In this document: in pieces, positions 1 through 5,214 of the stretch
How the letters are laid out: each line of letters opens with the position of its first letter
How positions within the stretch are numbered: position 1 is the stretch's first letter
NCBI GenBank assembly: GCA_900552325.1
Contig: URZG01000103.1
Location: 1 to 7,477, forward strand
From: an uncultured Porphyromonadaceae bacterium
GTDB taxonomy: Bacteria > Bacteroidota > Bacteroidia > Bacteroidales > Muribaculaceae
DNA length: 7,477 nucleotides
Direction of reading: 5' to 3'
Translations under genes and position numbers: made by a program
The notes under the pieces: model-generated
Told to the model about the DNA's origin: nothing
What the model saw: only the letters and a program-made list of their open reading frames with translations
Database searches by the model: none

Positions 1-139
1 CCAAAGCCGGCTCCAAAATTTCAGCAGCTTTTACGGGGTCACTCTTTGCAGATTTCGCTTCCTTCACAACGCTTTCCTGAGCGTTGGCTGCATATACAGA
101 AAACAATAAAGCAGCTGCACTTAATAATACTTTTTTCAT
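1..139 (-). CDS. Exported protein of unknown function, N-terminal fragment
   Basis: Only the first 46 codons are inside the window; the gene continues past the left edge. The ATG at 139-137 opens a clear signal peptide: a short basic start (MKK), a hydrophobic run at about residues 4-18, and an A-N-A cleavage motif at 18-20 followed by QE, so the mature protein should start near Gln21. The protein is therefore exported to the periplasm or beyond; no lipobox cysteine follows, so it is not a lipoprotein. The visible mature part is charged and Ala/Lys/Glu-rich (KEAKSAKSD, then KAAEILEPAL), as at the beginning of a helical repeat protein. A tetratricopeptide-repeat protein is a reasonable guess from general resemblance to Bacteroidales proteins, but no complete repeat is visible. 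No good TAnnTTTG element was found close upstream on this strand. Confidence 0.75.
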   Translation of the reverse strand, partial: MKKVLLSAAALLFSVYAANAQESVVKEAKSAKSDPVKAAEILEPAL

Positions 140-200
140 AATTGTGTTTTTAATTTAGTAATACAATTTTTCGTTTTAGTTTTTGTCTGCAATCAATACA

Positions 201-217
201 TGCACATACTGTGCCAA
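201..217 (-). promoter_or_regulatory. Small palindrome with a sigma-54-like arrangement
   Basis: The sequence holds a perfect dyad, GCACA-TAC-TGTGC (202-214), about 60 bp upstream of the exported-protein gene. Read on the minus strand it is TTGGCACAGTATGTGCA, with GG and GC separated by 10 bases as in sigma-54 -24/-12 promoters (consensus TTGGCAC...TTGC), but with two departures from the consensus. It could equally be a plain operator, or chance. No upstream activator site was identified. Confidence 0.2.
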
Positions 218-229
218 AACCACGGGTAC

Positions 230-297
230 TGACAGAAATATTGCGGGATGTGACAATATGACACCCCGGGGCTGTCAGCCCCACCTTATTTTTGTCA
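230..297. promoter_or_regulatory. Phased TGACA/TGTCA dyad array upstream of the carbonic anhydrase gene
   Basis: TGACA occurs at 230-234, 251-255 and 259-263, and its complement TGTCA at 273-277 and 293-297. Leaving out the 259 copy, the sites start at 230, 251, 273 and 293, so the steps are 21, 22 and 20 bp, close to two helical turns each. The two left copies point right and the two right copies point left, symmetric about position 264. The outer arms extend to an 11-bp inverted repeat with one mismatch: TGACAGAAATA (230-240) against TATTTTTGTCA (287-297). This arrangement looks like a multi-site operator for a dimeric or tetrameric regulator, lying between two divergently transcribed genes. 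The regulator is unknown. Confidence 0.4.
268..293 (+). terminator. Terminator-shaped hairpin with no gene upstream
   Basis: GGGGCT (268-273) pairs with AGCCCC (277-282) around a 3-base loop, and is followed by ACCTTATTTTT, a T-rich run. This is the form of a rho-independent terminator reading rightwards. No plus-strand gene precedes it, because the neighbour on the left is on the minus strand. It may insulate the carbonic anhydrase gene, end a short noncoding transcript, act as an attenuator for an upstream promoter, or simply be the core of the surrounding dyad operator. Confidence 0.35.
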
Positions 298-341
298 TCA
301 CTTCAACACCTCGCGAGTGATGAAAGTTGGCTGAAAAACGC

Positions 342-350
342 TAATTTTGC
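342..350 (+). promoter_or_regulatory. Bacteroidetes -7 promoter element for the carbonic anhydrase gene
   Basis: TAATTTTGC matches the Bacteroidetes primary-sigma -7 consensus TAnnTTTG. It lies only 12 bases before the ATG at 363, which predicts an mRNA leader of about 10 bases. No TTTG -33 box sits at the usual 19-21 bp upstream. A second match, TATTTTTG at 287-294, lies inside the right arm of the dyad array and could be an alternative start with a longer leader. Confidence 0.55.
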
Positions 351-362
351 AAAAAAATCATT

Positions 363-908
363 ATGATCGACGAAATACTGAAATTCAACCGTGATTTCGT
401 GGCCGCGAAAGGTTACGAGCAGTTCCAGACATCGAAATATCCCGACAAACGTATCGCCATCGTCACCTGCATGGATACGCGACTGACACACCTCCTCCCC
501 GCTGCGCTCGGCATAAAGAACGGCGATGTGAAAATGATAAAGAACGCGGGCGGCACAATCACCCATCCTTTCGATTCCACTATGCGCTCGCTCCTTGTCG
601 CCGTATATGAACTCGGTGTCAACGAAATAATGATCATAGGCCACACCGGCTGCGGTGTGCAGAACATGAATTCAAACCACATGCTCTCGGTGATGCGTGA
701 GCGGGGCATTGATGAAGAACACATCTCCCTGATGCGTCACTGCGGCATAGACCTCGACAGCTGGCTTCACGGATTCGACGACACGGCCGGCGCGGTGGCC
801 GAGACCGTAGACCTTGTGCGCAACCATCCACTTATGGCTCATGACGTGCGTGTCAGCGGTTTCATCATCGACTCCGTTACCGGCGCGCTCACTCCCCTCC
901 AGGAATAA
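363..908 (+). CDS. Beta-class carbonic anhydrase
   Basis: This 181-residue cytoplasmic zinc enzyme should interconvert CO2 and bicarbonate. The beta-class signature is complete: CMDTR at 36-40 supplies Cys36 and the Asp38/Arg40 dyad, and HTGC at 94-97 supplies His94 and Cys97, so all expected zinc ligands are present. The conserved KNAGGTI segment (60-66) lies between them. There is no signal peptide. The length is at the short end of the beta class, resembling compact bacterial forms such as Bacillus YtiB rather than the longer E. coli Can. The ATG at 363 is preferred because the protein aligns naturally from MIDEILKFN and follows a promoter element directly. The gene is monocistronic and converges on the plsC end of the pyr operon. 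Bicarbonate is a substrate for carbamoyl phosphate and fatty-acid synthesis, which fits the neighbouring functions, but no direct link is shown. Confidence 0.93.
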   Translation: MIDEILKFNRDFVAAKGYEQFQTSKYPDKRIAIVTCMDTRLTHLLPAALGIKNGDVKMIKNAGGTITHPFDSTMRSLLVAVYELGVNEIMIIGHTGCGVQNMNSNHMLSVMRERGIDEEHISLMRHCGIDLDSWLHGFDDTAGAVAETVDLVRNHPLMAHDVRVSGFIIDSVTGALTPLQE

Positions 909-924
909 CTTTCCCGTCATCTTC

Positions 925-979
925 ATTATATATCTTATATATATTATATACCCTTTAATATATTATATATATTATATAT
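925..979. repeat. AT-only direct repeat after the carbonic anhydrase gene
   Basis: Apart from a C at 934 and CCC at 951-953, this stretch is pure A/T. It contains a perfect 16-base direct repeat, TTATATATATTATATA, at 935-950 and 963-978 (28-bp period). ATTATATATC also occurs twice (925-934 and 971-980). The composition differs sharply from the GC-rich genes on both sides. It may be a slippage-prone spacer or may help destabilise the duplex between converging genes. No coding capacity is evident. Confidence 0.7.
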
Positions 980-1000
980 CCAATATACCCCCGAGAAATA

Positions 1001-1036
1001 AAAAGTGCGCATTGGTATTTTCCAATACGCACTTTT
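1001..1036. terminator. Strong hairpin terminator between converging genes
   Basis: A 15-bp stem pairs 1001-1015 (AAAAGTGCGCATTGG) with 1022-1036 (CCAATACGCACTTTT) around the loop TATTTT, with one C/A mismatch. On the minus strand the stem runs into TTTTTATTT, a good U-tract, 21 bases beyond the plsC stop codon. On the plus strand the run is TTTTATGTTATT, weaker but usable, 92 bases beyond the carbonic anhydrase stop. It probably works in both directions, mainly for the plsC-ended operon. Confidence 0.85.
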
Positions 1037-1057
1037 ATGTTATTGAGTTGTCAACCG

Positions 1058-1783
1058 TCACTGATGCCGCGCAGGCAATGCTGAATGTACGGCCTCAAAC
1101 GAGGCGTCGATCACCCTGCGGCGGTCAGCCTCATCTGCAGGTGGGGCAATAGGCGGATGGATGGTAAGCCGTATCTTGCCCGGCCGGGGAAGCCAGCTGC
1201 CGCGGGGGAGCACATCGAAAGCGCCGTCGATAGTCACCGGCACCACCGGAAGATGAAATTCCATCGACAACTGATAGGCACCCTTGTGGAAAGGACGCAT
1301 ACGACCTGTGCGTGTACGCGAACCTTCGGGGAACACCACAACCGACATACCGTTACGCAGAGTCCGCTCGGCCTTAGCCATCGTGCGGCGTATAGCCGCC
1401 GGCGATGAATTGTCGACAAACACATGCCCGGCGGCAGCGCATGCCACACCGATAACCGGGAACTTACGCAGACCAACTTTCATCAGCCATTTGAAATTAT
1501 GGTTGAGAAAGCCGTAAATGGCAAAAATGTCGTAAGCTCCCTGATGATTGGCCACGAAAACGTATGAGGTATCTTTCCGGATATTCTCCCTGCCGGTGAC
1601 CGACACACTGACAAACGTCAGCCATGTGCACAGCCTGGCCCAGATGTGCGGAGGCCAATACCCCCAGAAGCGTCCGCCTCCGAGAAGCGAGCCGACCACA
1701 GTGACAAGCCCGGTGAGGATAGTGAGCACCACGATCAGCGGTATCATTATCAGAAACTGATAAATCCTGTAAAAGAACATCAT
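1058..1783 (-). CDS. plsC: 1-acyl-sn-glycerol-3-phosphate acyltransferase (PlsC family)
   Basis: This 241-residue protein should acylate lysophosphatidic acid at sn-2 to give phosphatidic acid, the precursor of membrane phospholipids, at the inner face of the cytoplasmic membrane. A hydrophobic membrane segment spans about residues 10-32. The acyltransferase motifs appear in order: NHQGAYD at 79-85 is the catalytic HX4D motif (His80, Asp85); FPEGSRTRTG at 151-160 binds the glycerol-3-phosphate headgroup; VPVTIDGA at 181-188 is the last conserved block. Length is normal for PlsC. Two ATGs are adjacent (1783 and 1780), so the start may be either. It is the last gene of the operon, 42 bp after glyA and before the hairpin terminator. 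A related lipid acyltransferase, for example one for ornithine lipids, cannot be fully excluded, but the motifs are typical PlsC. Confidence 0.88.
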   Translation of the reverse strand: MMFFYRIYQFLIMIPLIVVLTILTGLVTVVGSLLGGGRFWGYWPPHIWARLCTWLTFVSVSVTGRENIRKDTSYVFVANHQGAYDIFAIYGFLNHNFKWLMKVGLRKFPVIGVACAAAGHVFVDNSSPAAIRRTMAKAERTLRNGMSVVVFPEGSRTRTGRMRPFHKGAYQLSMEFHLPVVPVTIDGAFDVLPRGSWLPRPGKIRLTIHPPIAPPADEADRRRVIDASFEAVHSALPARHQ

Positions 1784-1825
1784 CGGAAGAGATATTGCGG
1801 TGAGAAACAGTTGACGGTTATATGA

Positions 1826-3106
1826 TTACCAGGCGAACATCGGACGGTCGACCATCATGGAGTTGACCTTGGCGCGCACGGCGGCGATATTCTCGGGGGA
1901 TTCGGGTTTGGAGAGCACGGTGTCGATCATCTCCACGATAGTGCCCATCTCTTCCTCTTTCAGGCCGCGGGTAGTGATCGCGGGAGTTCCCAGACGGATA
2001 CCCGAAGTCTGGAAAGGAGAACGGGAGTCGAACGGCACCATATTCTTGTTGGCGGTGATATCGGCCTCAACAAGCACACGCTCGGCGACCTTGCCGGTGA
2101 GATCGGGGAATTTGGTGCGGAGATCAACCAGCATGCAGTGGTTGTCGGTACCGCCGGAAATCACGTTGTAACCCTTGTCGATCAGCGCCTGCGCCATGGC
2201 GGCAGCATTCTTCTTGACCTGGGTCTGGTATTCCTTGTACTCCGGCTGAAGAGCCTCGCCGAAAGCAACGGCTTTAGCTGCGATCACATGTTCCAGCGGG
2301 CCGCCCTGCACACCGGGGAACACAGCGGAGTCAAGCAGCGACGACATCTTGCGGATCTCACCCTTCTTGGTTGTCTTGCCGAAAGGATTGTCGAAATCCT
2401 TGCCTACGAGGATGACGCCGCCACGCGGGCCGCGGAGTGTCTTGTGGGTTGTGGAGGTCACGATATGGGCGTGCTTCACCGGGTTCTCGAGCAGACCGGC
2501 GGCGATAAGGCCGGCGGGATGTGCCATATCGACCATGAAGATAGCACCGATCTCGTCGGCAAGCCGACGCATACGGGCGTAATCCCACTCACGGGAGTAA
2601 GCGCTGGCACCGCCGATTATGAGGCGGGGACGCTCGCGGCGCGCGAGTTCCTCCATCTGCTCGTAGTCTACACGGCCTGTAGCGGGGTCCACATTGTAGC
2701 CCAGAGCCTGAAACATCAGGCCAGAGAAGTTCACGGGGCTTCCGTGCGAAAGGTGGCCGCCGTGGTCGAGGTTCATACCCATGAATTTGTCGCCGGGATT
2801 GAGCACTGACATGAATACCGCCATGTTGGCCTGCGCTCCCGAGTGGGGCTGCACATTGGCGTATTCTGCGCCGAAAAGCTCTTTGAGACGGTTCTGGGCG
2901 AGAGTCTCGGCCTCGTCAACAACCTGGCAGCCGCCATAATAACGGTGGCCGGGATAGCCTTCGGCATATTTGTTGGTCAGGCATGAGCCCATGGCCTCCA
3001 TCACCTGGTCGGAAACGAAGTTCTCAGAGGCGATGAGTTCGATACCTTTTTTCTGTCGTGCGTGTTCACGGCTGATAATGTCGAAGATAGCGTCGTCACG
3101 TTTCAT
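1826..3106 (-). CDS. glyA: Serine hydroxymethyltransferase
   Basis: This 426-residue PLP enzyme converts serine and tetrahydrofolate to glycine and 5,10-methylenetetrahydrofolate, the main source of one-carbon units for thymidylate, purines and methionine. It is cytoplasmic and normally dimeric or tetrameric. The family blocks are intact: IELIASENF at 22-30, NKYAEGYPGHRYYGG at 45-59, the PLP-ring contacts Asp193 and His196 in VDMAHPAGL, and the Schiff-base Lys222 in STTHKTLRGPRGG (218-230). The family glycine-rich GVQGGP follows in the C-terminal half, and RLGTPAITTRG lies near the C-terminus. Length matches bacterial GlyA (about 415-430). The ATG at 3106 follows the flavin-reductase stop codon by 20 bp with no promoter visible in the gap, which supports co-transcription with the upstream pyrBI genes. 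Nothing is missing or truncated. Confidence 0.97.
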   Translation of the reverse strand: MKRDDAIFDIISREHARQKKGIELIASENFVSDQVMEAMGSCLTNKYAEGYPGHRYYGGCQVVDEAETLAQNRLKELFGAEYANVQPHSGAQANMAVFMSVLNPGDKFMGMNLDHGGHLSHGSPVNFSGLMFQALGYNVDPATGRVDYEQMEELARRERPRLIIGGASAYSREWDYARMRRLADEIGAIFMVDMAHPAGLIAAGLLENPVKHAHIVTSTTHKTLRGPRGGVILVGKDFDNPFGKTTKKGEIRKMSSLLDSAVFPGVQGGPLEHVIAAKAVAFGEALQPEYKEYQTQVKKNAAAMAQALIDKGYNVISGGTDNHCMLVDLRTKFPDLTGKVAERVLVEADITANKNMVPFDSRSPFQTSGIRLGTPAITTRGLKEEEMGTIVEMIDTVLSKPESPENIAAVRAKVNSMMVDRPMFAW

Positions 3107-3126
3107 AGGAATATGTTTAATGGTGA

Positions 3127-3687
3127 TTATTTCTTTTTTACTGAGAAACCGAAGCGGCCGATAAGTTCACCCTGGTTATAATAATGCCCGTGGGTGTAGT
3201 TCAGGAGATTGGCGTCGCCGAGGCGGAAAGCGTCGGTCTCAGGGTCAAAATAGCGCTCGTCGGCCAGCACGTTCACCACATCGGCGATGAACATATCGTG
3301 GCTTCCGAGAGGAAGAACAGTCTTCACCCGGCACTCTATGCACAGGGGCGACTCCTCTATATAAGGGCATCCGACCGCTTCGCCGGCATGAGGCGTCAGA
3401 CCGGTTTCCGCCCACTTGTCGTAGTCGGCTCCGGAGCGTACCCCCACCCAGTCGGTGGCGCGGGCCATGGCGGCTGTCGTCAGATTGAGCGTGAATTCAC
3501 CCGTTTCCTTTATCATAGGATAGGAGTGGCGCGAGGGACGCACCGATATGTAGCACATCGGCGGATTGGTGCAGACAGTCCCCGTCCATGCCACAGTGAG
3601 CATGTTGGAGCGCTCCGCCGTGCCGCAGGTCACGATAACCGCCGGCAGGGGGTATATCATCGTTCCTGGAGGGAATGATCGCTTCAT
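3127..3687 (-). CDS. Flavin reductase-like, FMN-binding split-barrel protein
   Basis: This predicted 186-residue cytoplasmic protein belongs to the flavin reductase-like (DIM6/NTAB, flavoredoxin-type) family. Members bind FMN in a split beta-barrel and reduce flavins or pass electrons to partner enzymes. The N-terminal FMN region is evident: FPPGTMIYPLPAVIVTC at 5-21, LTVAWTGTVCTNPPM at 30-44, YISVRPSRHSY at 46-56, and the FTLNL strand at 65-69. The protein ends in basic KKK. The frame is open further upstream to an ATG at 3744, but that would overlap pyrI by about 50 bases. The ATG at 3687 leaves only 5 bp after the pyrI stop and gives the usual family N-terminus (MKRSFPPGTM), so it is chosen. 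The position between pyrI and glyA implies translational coupling. The physiological substrate is unknown; flavin supply to a pyrimidine-pathway oxidoreductase would be a guess. Confidence 0.85.
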   Translation of the reverse strand: MKRSFPPGTMIYPLPAVIVTCGTAERSNMLTVAWTGTVCTNPPMCYISVRPSRHSYPMIKETGEFTLNLTTAAMARATDWVGVRSGADYDKWAETGLTPHAGEAVGCPYIEESPLCIECRVKTVLPLGSHDMFIADVVNVLADERYFDPETDAFRLGDANLLNYTHGHYYNQGELIGRFGFSVKKK

Positions 3688-3692
3688 ACCGG

Positions 3693-4154
3693 TCAGAGAA
3701 TCGTGGCTTTGGAATTTGCTACCGAATGGTTGCAGTAATGGCAACGGATAAAGCCGGGGTTATCCTCATCGGCTACAAAAAGCGTGGCCATCGGCTCGTT
3801 GTTGGTGATGCATTTGGGGTTGTCGCACTTCACGATGCCGCGGATGCGTGCCGAAAGTTCAACCTGCCGTTTCTCCACCACCTCATAGTCGCGTATGGTG
3901 TTGACCACCGCCTGCGGCGCGATGAGGGCGATACGGTTGAGCACCTGCTCGGGGAAGAATACGTCGGCCACCTTTATTATGCCCTTTGATCCGCACCGCT
4001 TCGAGGCGAGATTGTTCCCGATGGTGAGAGTGCAGTCAAGCGCCTCCAGGTTGAGGATCTTCACGCATTTGAAGAGCGCTTCGGAGGGGATATGGTCGAT
4101 TACAGTGCCGTTGCGGAGAGCAGCCACAGCCAGTTCTTTCTTGTCGGTTGTCAT
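3693..4154 (-). CDS. pyrI: Aspartate carbamoyltransferase regulatory subunit
   Basis: This 153-residue protein is the same length as E. coli PyrI. It binds nucleotide effectors (CTP/UTP inhibition, ATP activation in the known enzymes) and joins PyrB catalytic trimers into the allosteric holoenzyme. The N-terminal effector domain includes the NGTVIDHIPS segment (15-24), where known PyrI proteins contact nucleotide, and SKGIIKVAD (56-64). The C-terminal zinc domain has the four expected cysteines: Cys110, Cys115, Cys138 and Cys141 (C-x4-C and C-x2-C), which hold the contact to PyrB. The start ATG overlaps the pyrB stop codon in an ATGA arrangement (4 bp), so the two subunits are very likely translationally coupled for matched stoichiometry. 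Presence of PyrI implies that this enzyme is feedback-regulated at the protein level. Confidence 0.96.
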   Translation of the reverse strand: MTTDKKELAVAALRNGTVIDHIPSEALFKCVKILNLEALDCTLTIGNNLASKRCGSKGIIKVADVFFPEQVLNRIALIAPQAVVNTIRDYEVVEKRQVELSARIRGIVKCDNPKCITNNEPMATLFVADEDNPGFIRCHYCNHSVANSKATIL

Positions 4155-5089
4155 TTGAGTGCTTTCTTTAGATCGTTCACATCTATGCCGAGAGCGCGGC
4201 AGATTATGGCCTGGCGGGCGAAGAGACCGTTTCGGGCCTGCTCGAAATAATAAGCCTTGGGATTATCGTCGACATCCTGCGAGATTTCGTTGACGCGGGG
4301 GAGCGGGTGGAGGATGCGCAGGTTATCTTTCGATGTAGCCAGCATATCGTTGCGGAGAGTGTAGAGATCTTTCACCGCCTCGTACTCCATTATATCCTGG
4401 AAGCGCTCTCGCTGCACACGGGTCATATAGATTATATCCGACGAGTCGATTACCTCGCGCGAGAAGTCGGTGTGCTCCTCGAAGGGGATCCCCTCCTTGC
4501 GGCAGAACTCGATGTATTCACGGGGCATCCTCAGTTCATCGCAGGCCACGAAGCGGAACTTAGGCTTGAAATAGCGCATGGCCATGAGCAGCGAATGAAC
4601 AGTGCGGCCGTATTTGAGGTCACCCACCATCGTGATGGTAAGGTTCTCGAGAGTACCCTGGGTCTTGAGGATGGAATAGAGGTCGAGCATCGTCTGCGAC
4701 GGGTGCTGGTTGGCGCCGTCGCCGGCGTTCACCACCGGCACGTCCGTAACCTCGGTGGCATAACGTGCGGCCCCTTCGAGGAAGTGACGCATGATGATGA
4801 TGTCCACATAGTTCGACACCATCTTTATCGTGTCCTTCAGGGTCTCTCCTTTGGAAGAGGAAGAGGTGGATGCGTCGGAGAAACCGATCACGCGGCCTCC
4901 AAGACGGTTGACGGCGGTCTCGAAACTGAGACGTGTGCGTGTCGACGGCTCGAAGAAAAGCGTTGCCGCCACCTTGCCGTCGAGCACTTTGTGGTTGGGA
5001 TGTTCCTCAAAAAAACGGGCCGCCTCGAGCAAGGAGAGTATTTGCTCCTTGTCCAGGTCGGCCACTGATACCAGGCTGTTCTCGTTCAT
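4151..5089 (-). CDS. pyrB: Aspartate carbamoyltransferase catalytic subunit
   Basis: This 312-residue cytoplasmic enzyme joins carbamoyl phosphate and L-aspartate to make N-carbamoyl-aspartate, the first committed step of pyrimidine synthesis. The carbamoyl-phosphate loop FFEPSTRTRLSFE is at 45-57 (STRTR 49-53). The mobile loop delivered from the neighbouring subunit contains Ser79-Lys80 in SSSSKGET. MRH at 100-102, DGANQHPSQ at 124-132 and HPLPR at 261-265 complete the carbamoyl-phosphate site; TRVQRERF at 223-230 supplies aspartate contacts. Length matches E. coli PyrB (about 310). It is the first gene of the operon; the ATG at 5089 is about 20 bases from the predicted transcription start. 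That short leader leaves no room for the leader-peptide attenuator known from enteric pyrBI, so control must lie in the promoter, in allostery through PyrI, or elsewhere. Confidence 0.97.
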   Translation of the reverse strand: MNENSLVSVADLDKEQILSLLEAARFFEEHPNHKVLDGKVAATLFFEPSTRTRLSFETAVNRLGGRVIGFSDASTSSSSKGETLKDTIKMVSNYVDIIIMRHFLEGAARYATEVTDVPVVNAGDGANQHPSQTMLDLYSILKTQGTLENLTITMVGDLKYGRTVHSLLMAMRYFKPKFRFVACDELRMPREYIEFCRKEGIPFEEHTDFSREVIDSSDIIYMTRVQRERFQDIMEYEAVKDLYTLRNDMLATSKDNLRILHPLPRVNEISQDVDDNPKAYYFEQARNGLFARQAIICRALGIDVNDLKKALK

Positions 5090-5114
5090 TTGCGGTATTC
5101 TTTAAGTTATGAGG

Positions 5115-5146
5115 CAAAATTAACGCTTTTTCCGCAATAACGCAAA
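5115..5146 (-). promoter_or_regulatory. Promoter of the pyrB-pyrI-flavin reductase-glyA-plsC operon
   Basis: On the minus strand, TTTG (5146-5143) is followed after exactly 20 bp by TAATTTTG (5122-5115). This matches the Bacteroidetes -33 TTTG and -7 TAnnTTTG consensus in both sequence and spacing. Transcription should start near 5108-5111, giving a leader of about 20 bases before the pyrB ATG at 5089. No Shine-Dalgarno sequence is apparent in the leader. Confidence 0.8.
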
Positions 5147-5178
5147 TTAGTTTTTCAACACCGGAATTTTTAACTTTG
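5147..5178 (+). promoter_or_regulatory. Divergent promoter of the alpha/beta hydrolase gene
   Basis: TTAG (5147-5150), one base from the TTTG -33 box, is followed after 20 bp by TAACTTTG (5171-5178), a full match to TAnnTTTG. The -33 box directly abuts that of the pyrB promoter on the other strand. The in-frame TTG at 5176 lies inside this -7 element, which rules it out as the translation start if this promoter is the one used. The predicted leader to the ATG at 5215 is about 30 bases. Confidence 0.65.
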
Positions 5179-5214
5179 CGGGAAACAAACCGTCCCCGCT
5201 ACCCGTTTTCACTG

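Noticed and set aside
814..1152. Plus-strand open frame running from carbonic anhydrase through the AT tract and terminator
   Set aside because: It crosses a terminator hairpin and the pure A/T repeat, giving a run of Ile/Tyr residues of no recognisable kind; not a gene.
2138..2809. Plus-strand open frame of 223 codons opposite glyA
   Set aside because: It is antisense to an intact glyA with all catalytic residues; no family is recognised and no start signals are seen.
3184..3678. Plus-strand open frame of 164 codons opposite the flavin-reductase-like gene
   Set aside because: It is a shadow of the recognised minus-strand gene, with no start signal or domain.
3688..3744. Extending the flavin-reductase-like protein to the ATG at 3744
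   Set aside because: This would overlap pyrI by about 50 bases and add 19 residues outside the usual family N-terminus. The ATG at 3687 fits the 5-bp spacing and the conserved beginning.
4307..5068. Plus-strand open frame of 253 codons opposite pyrB
   Set aside because: It lies wholly antisense to a complete, strongly recognised pyrB, has no promoter or recognisable domain, and its His/Val/Gly-rich composition is that of a complement-frame shadow.
5176..5214. Extending the hydrolase upstream to a TTG start
   Set aside because: The TTG is part of the -7 element TAACTTTG, so it would lie before the transcription start. The extra residues are not hydrolase-like, and two ATGs follow at 5215 and 5218.
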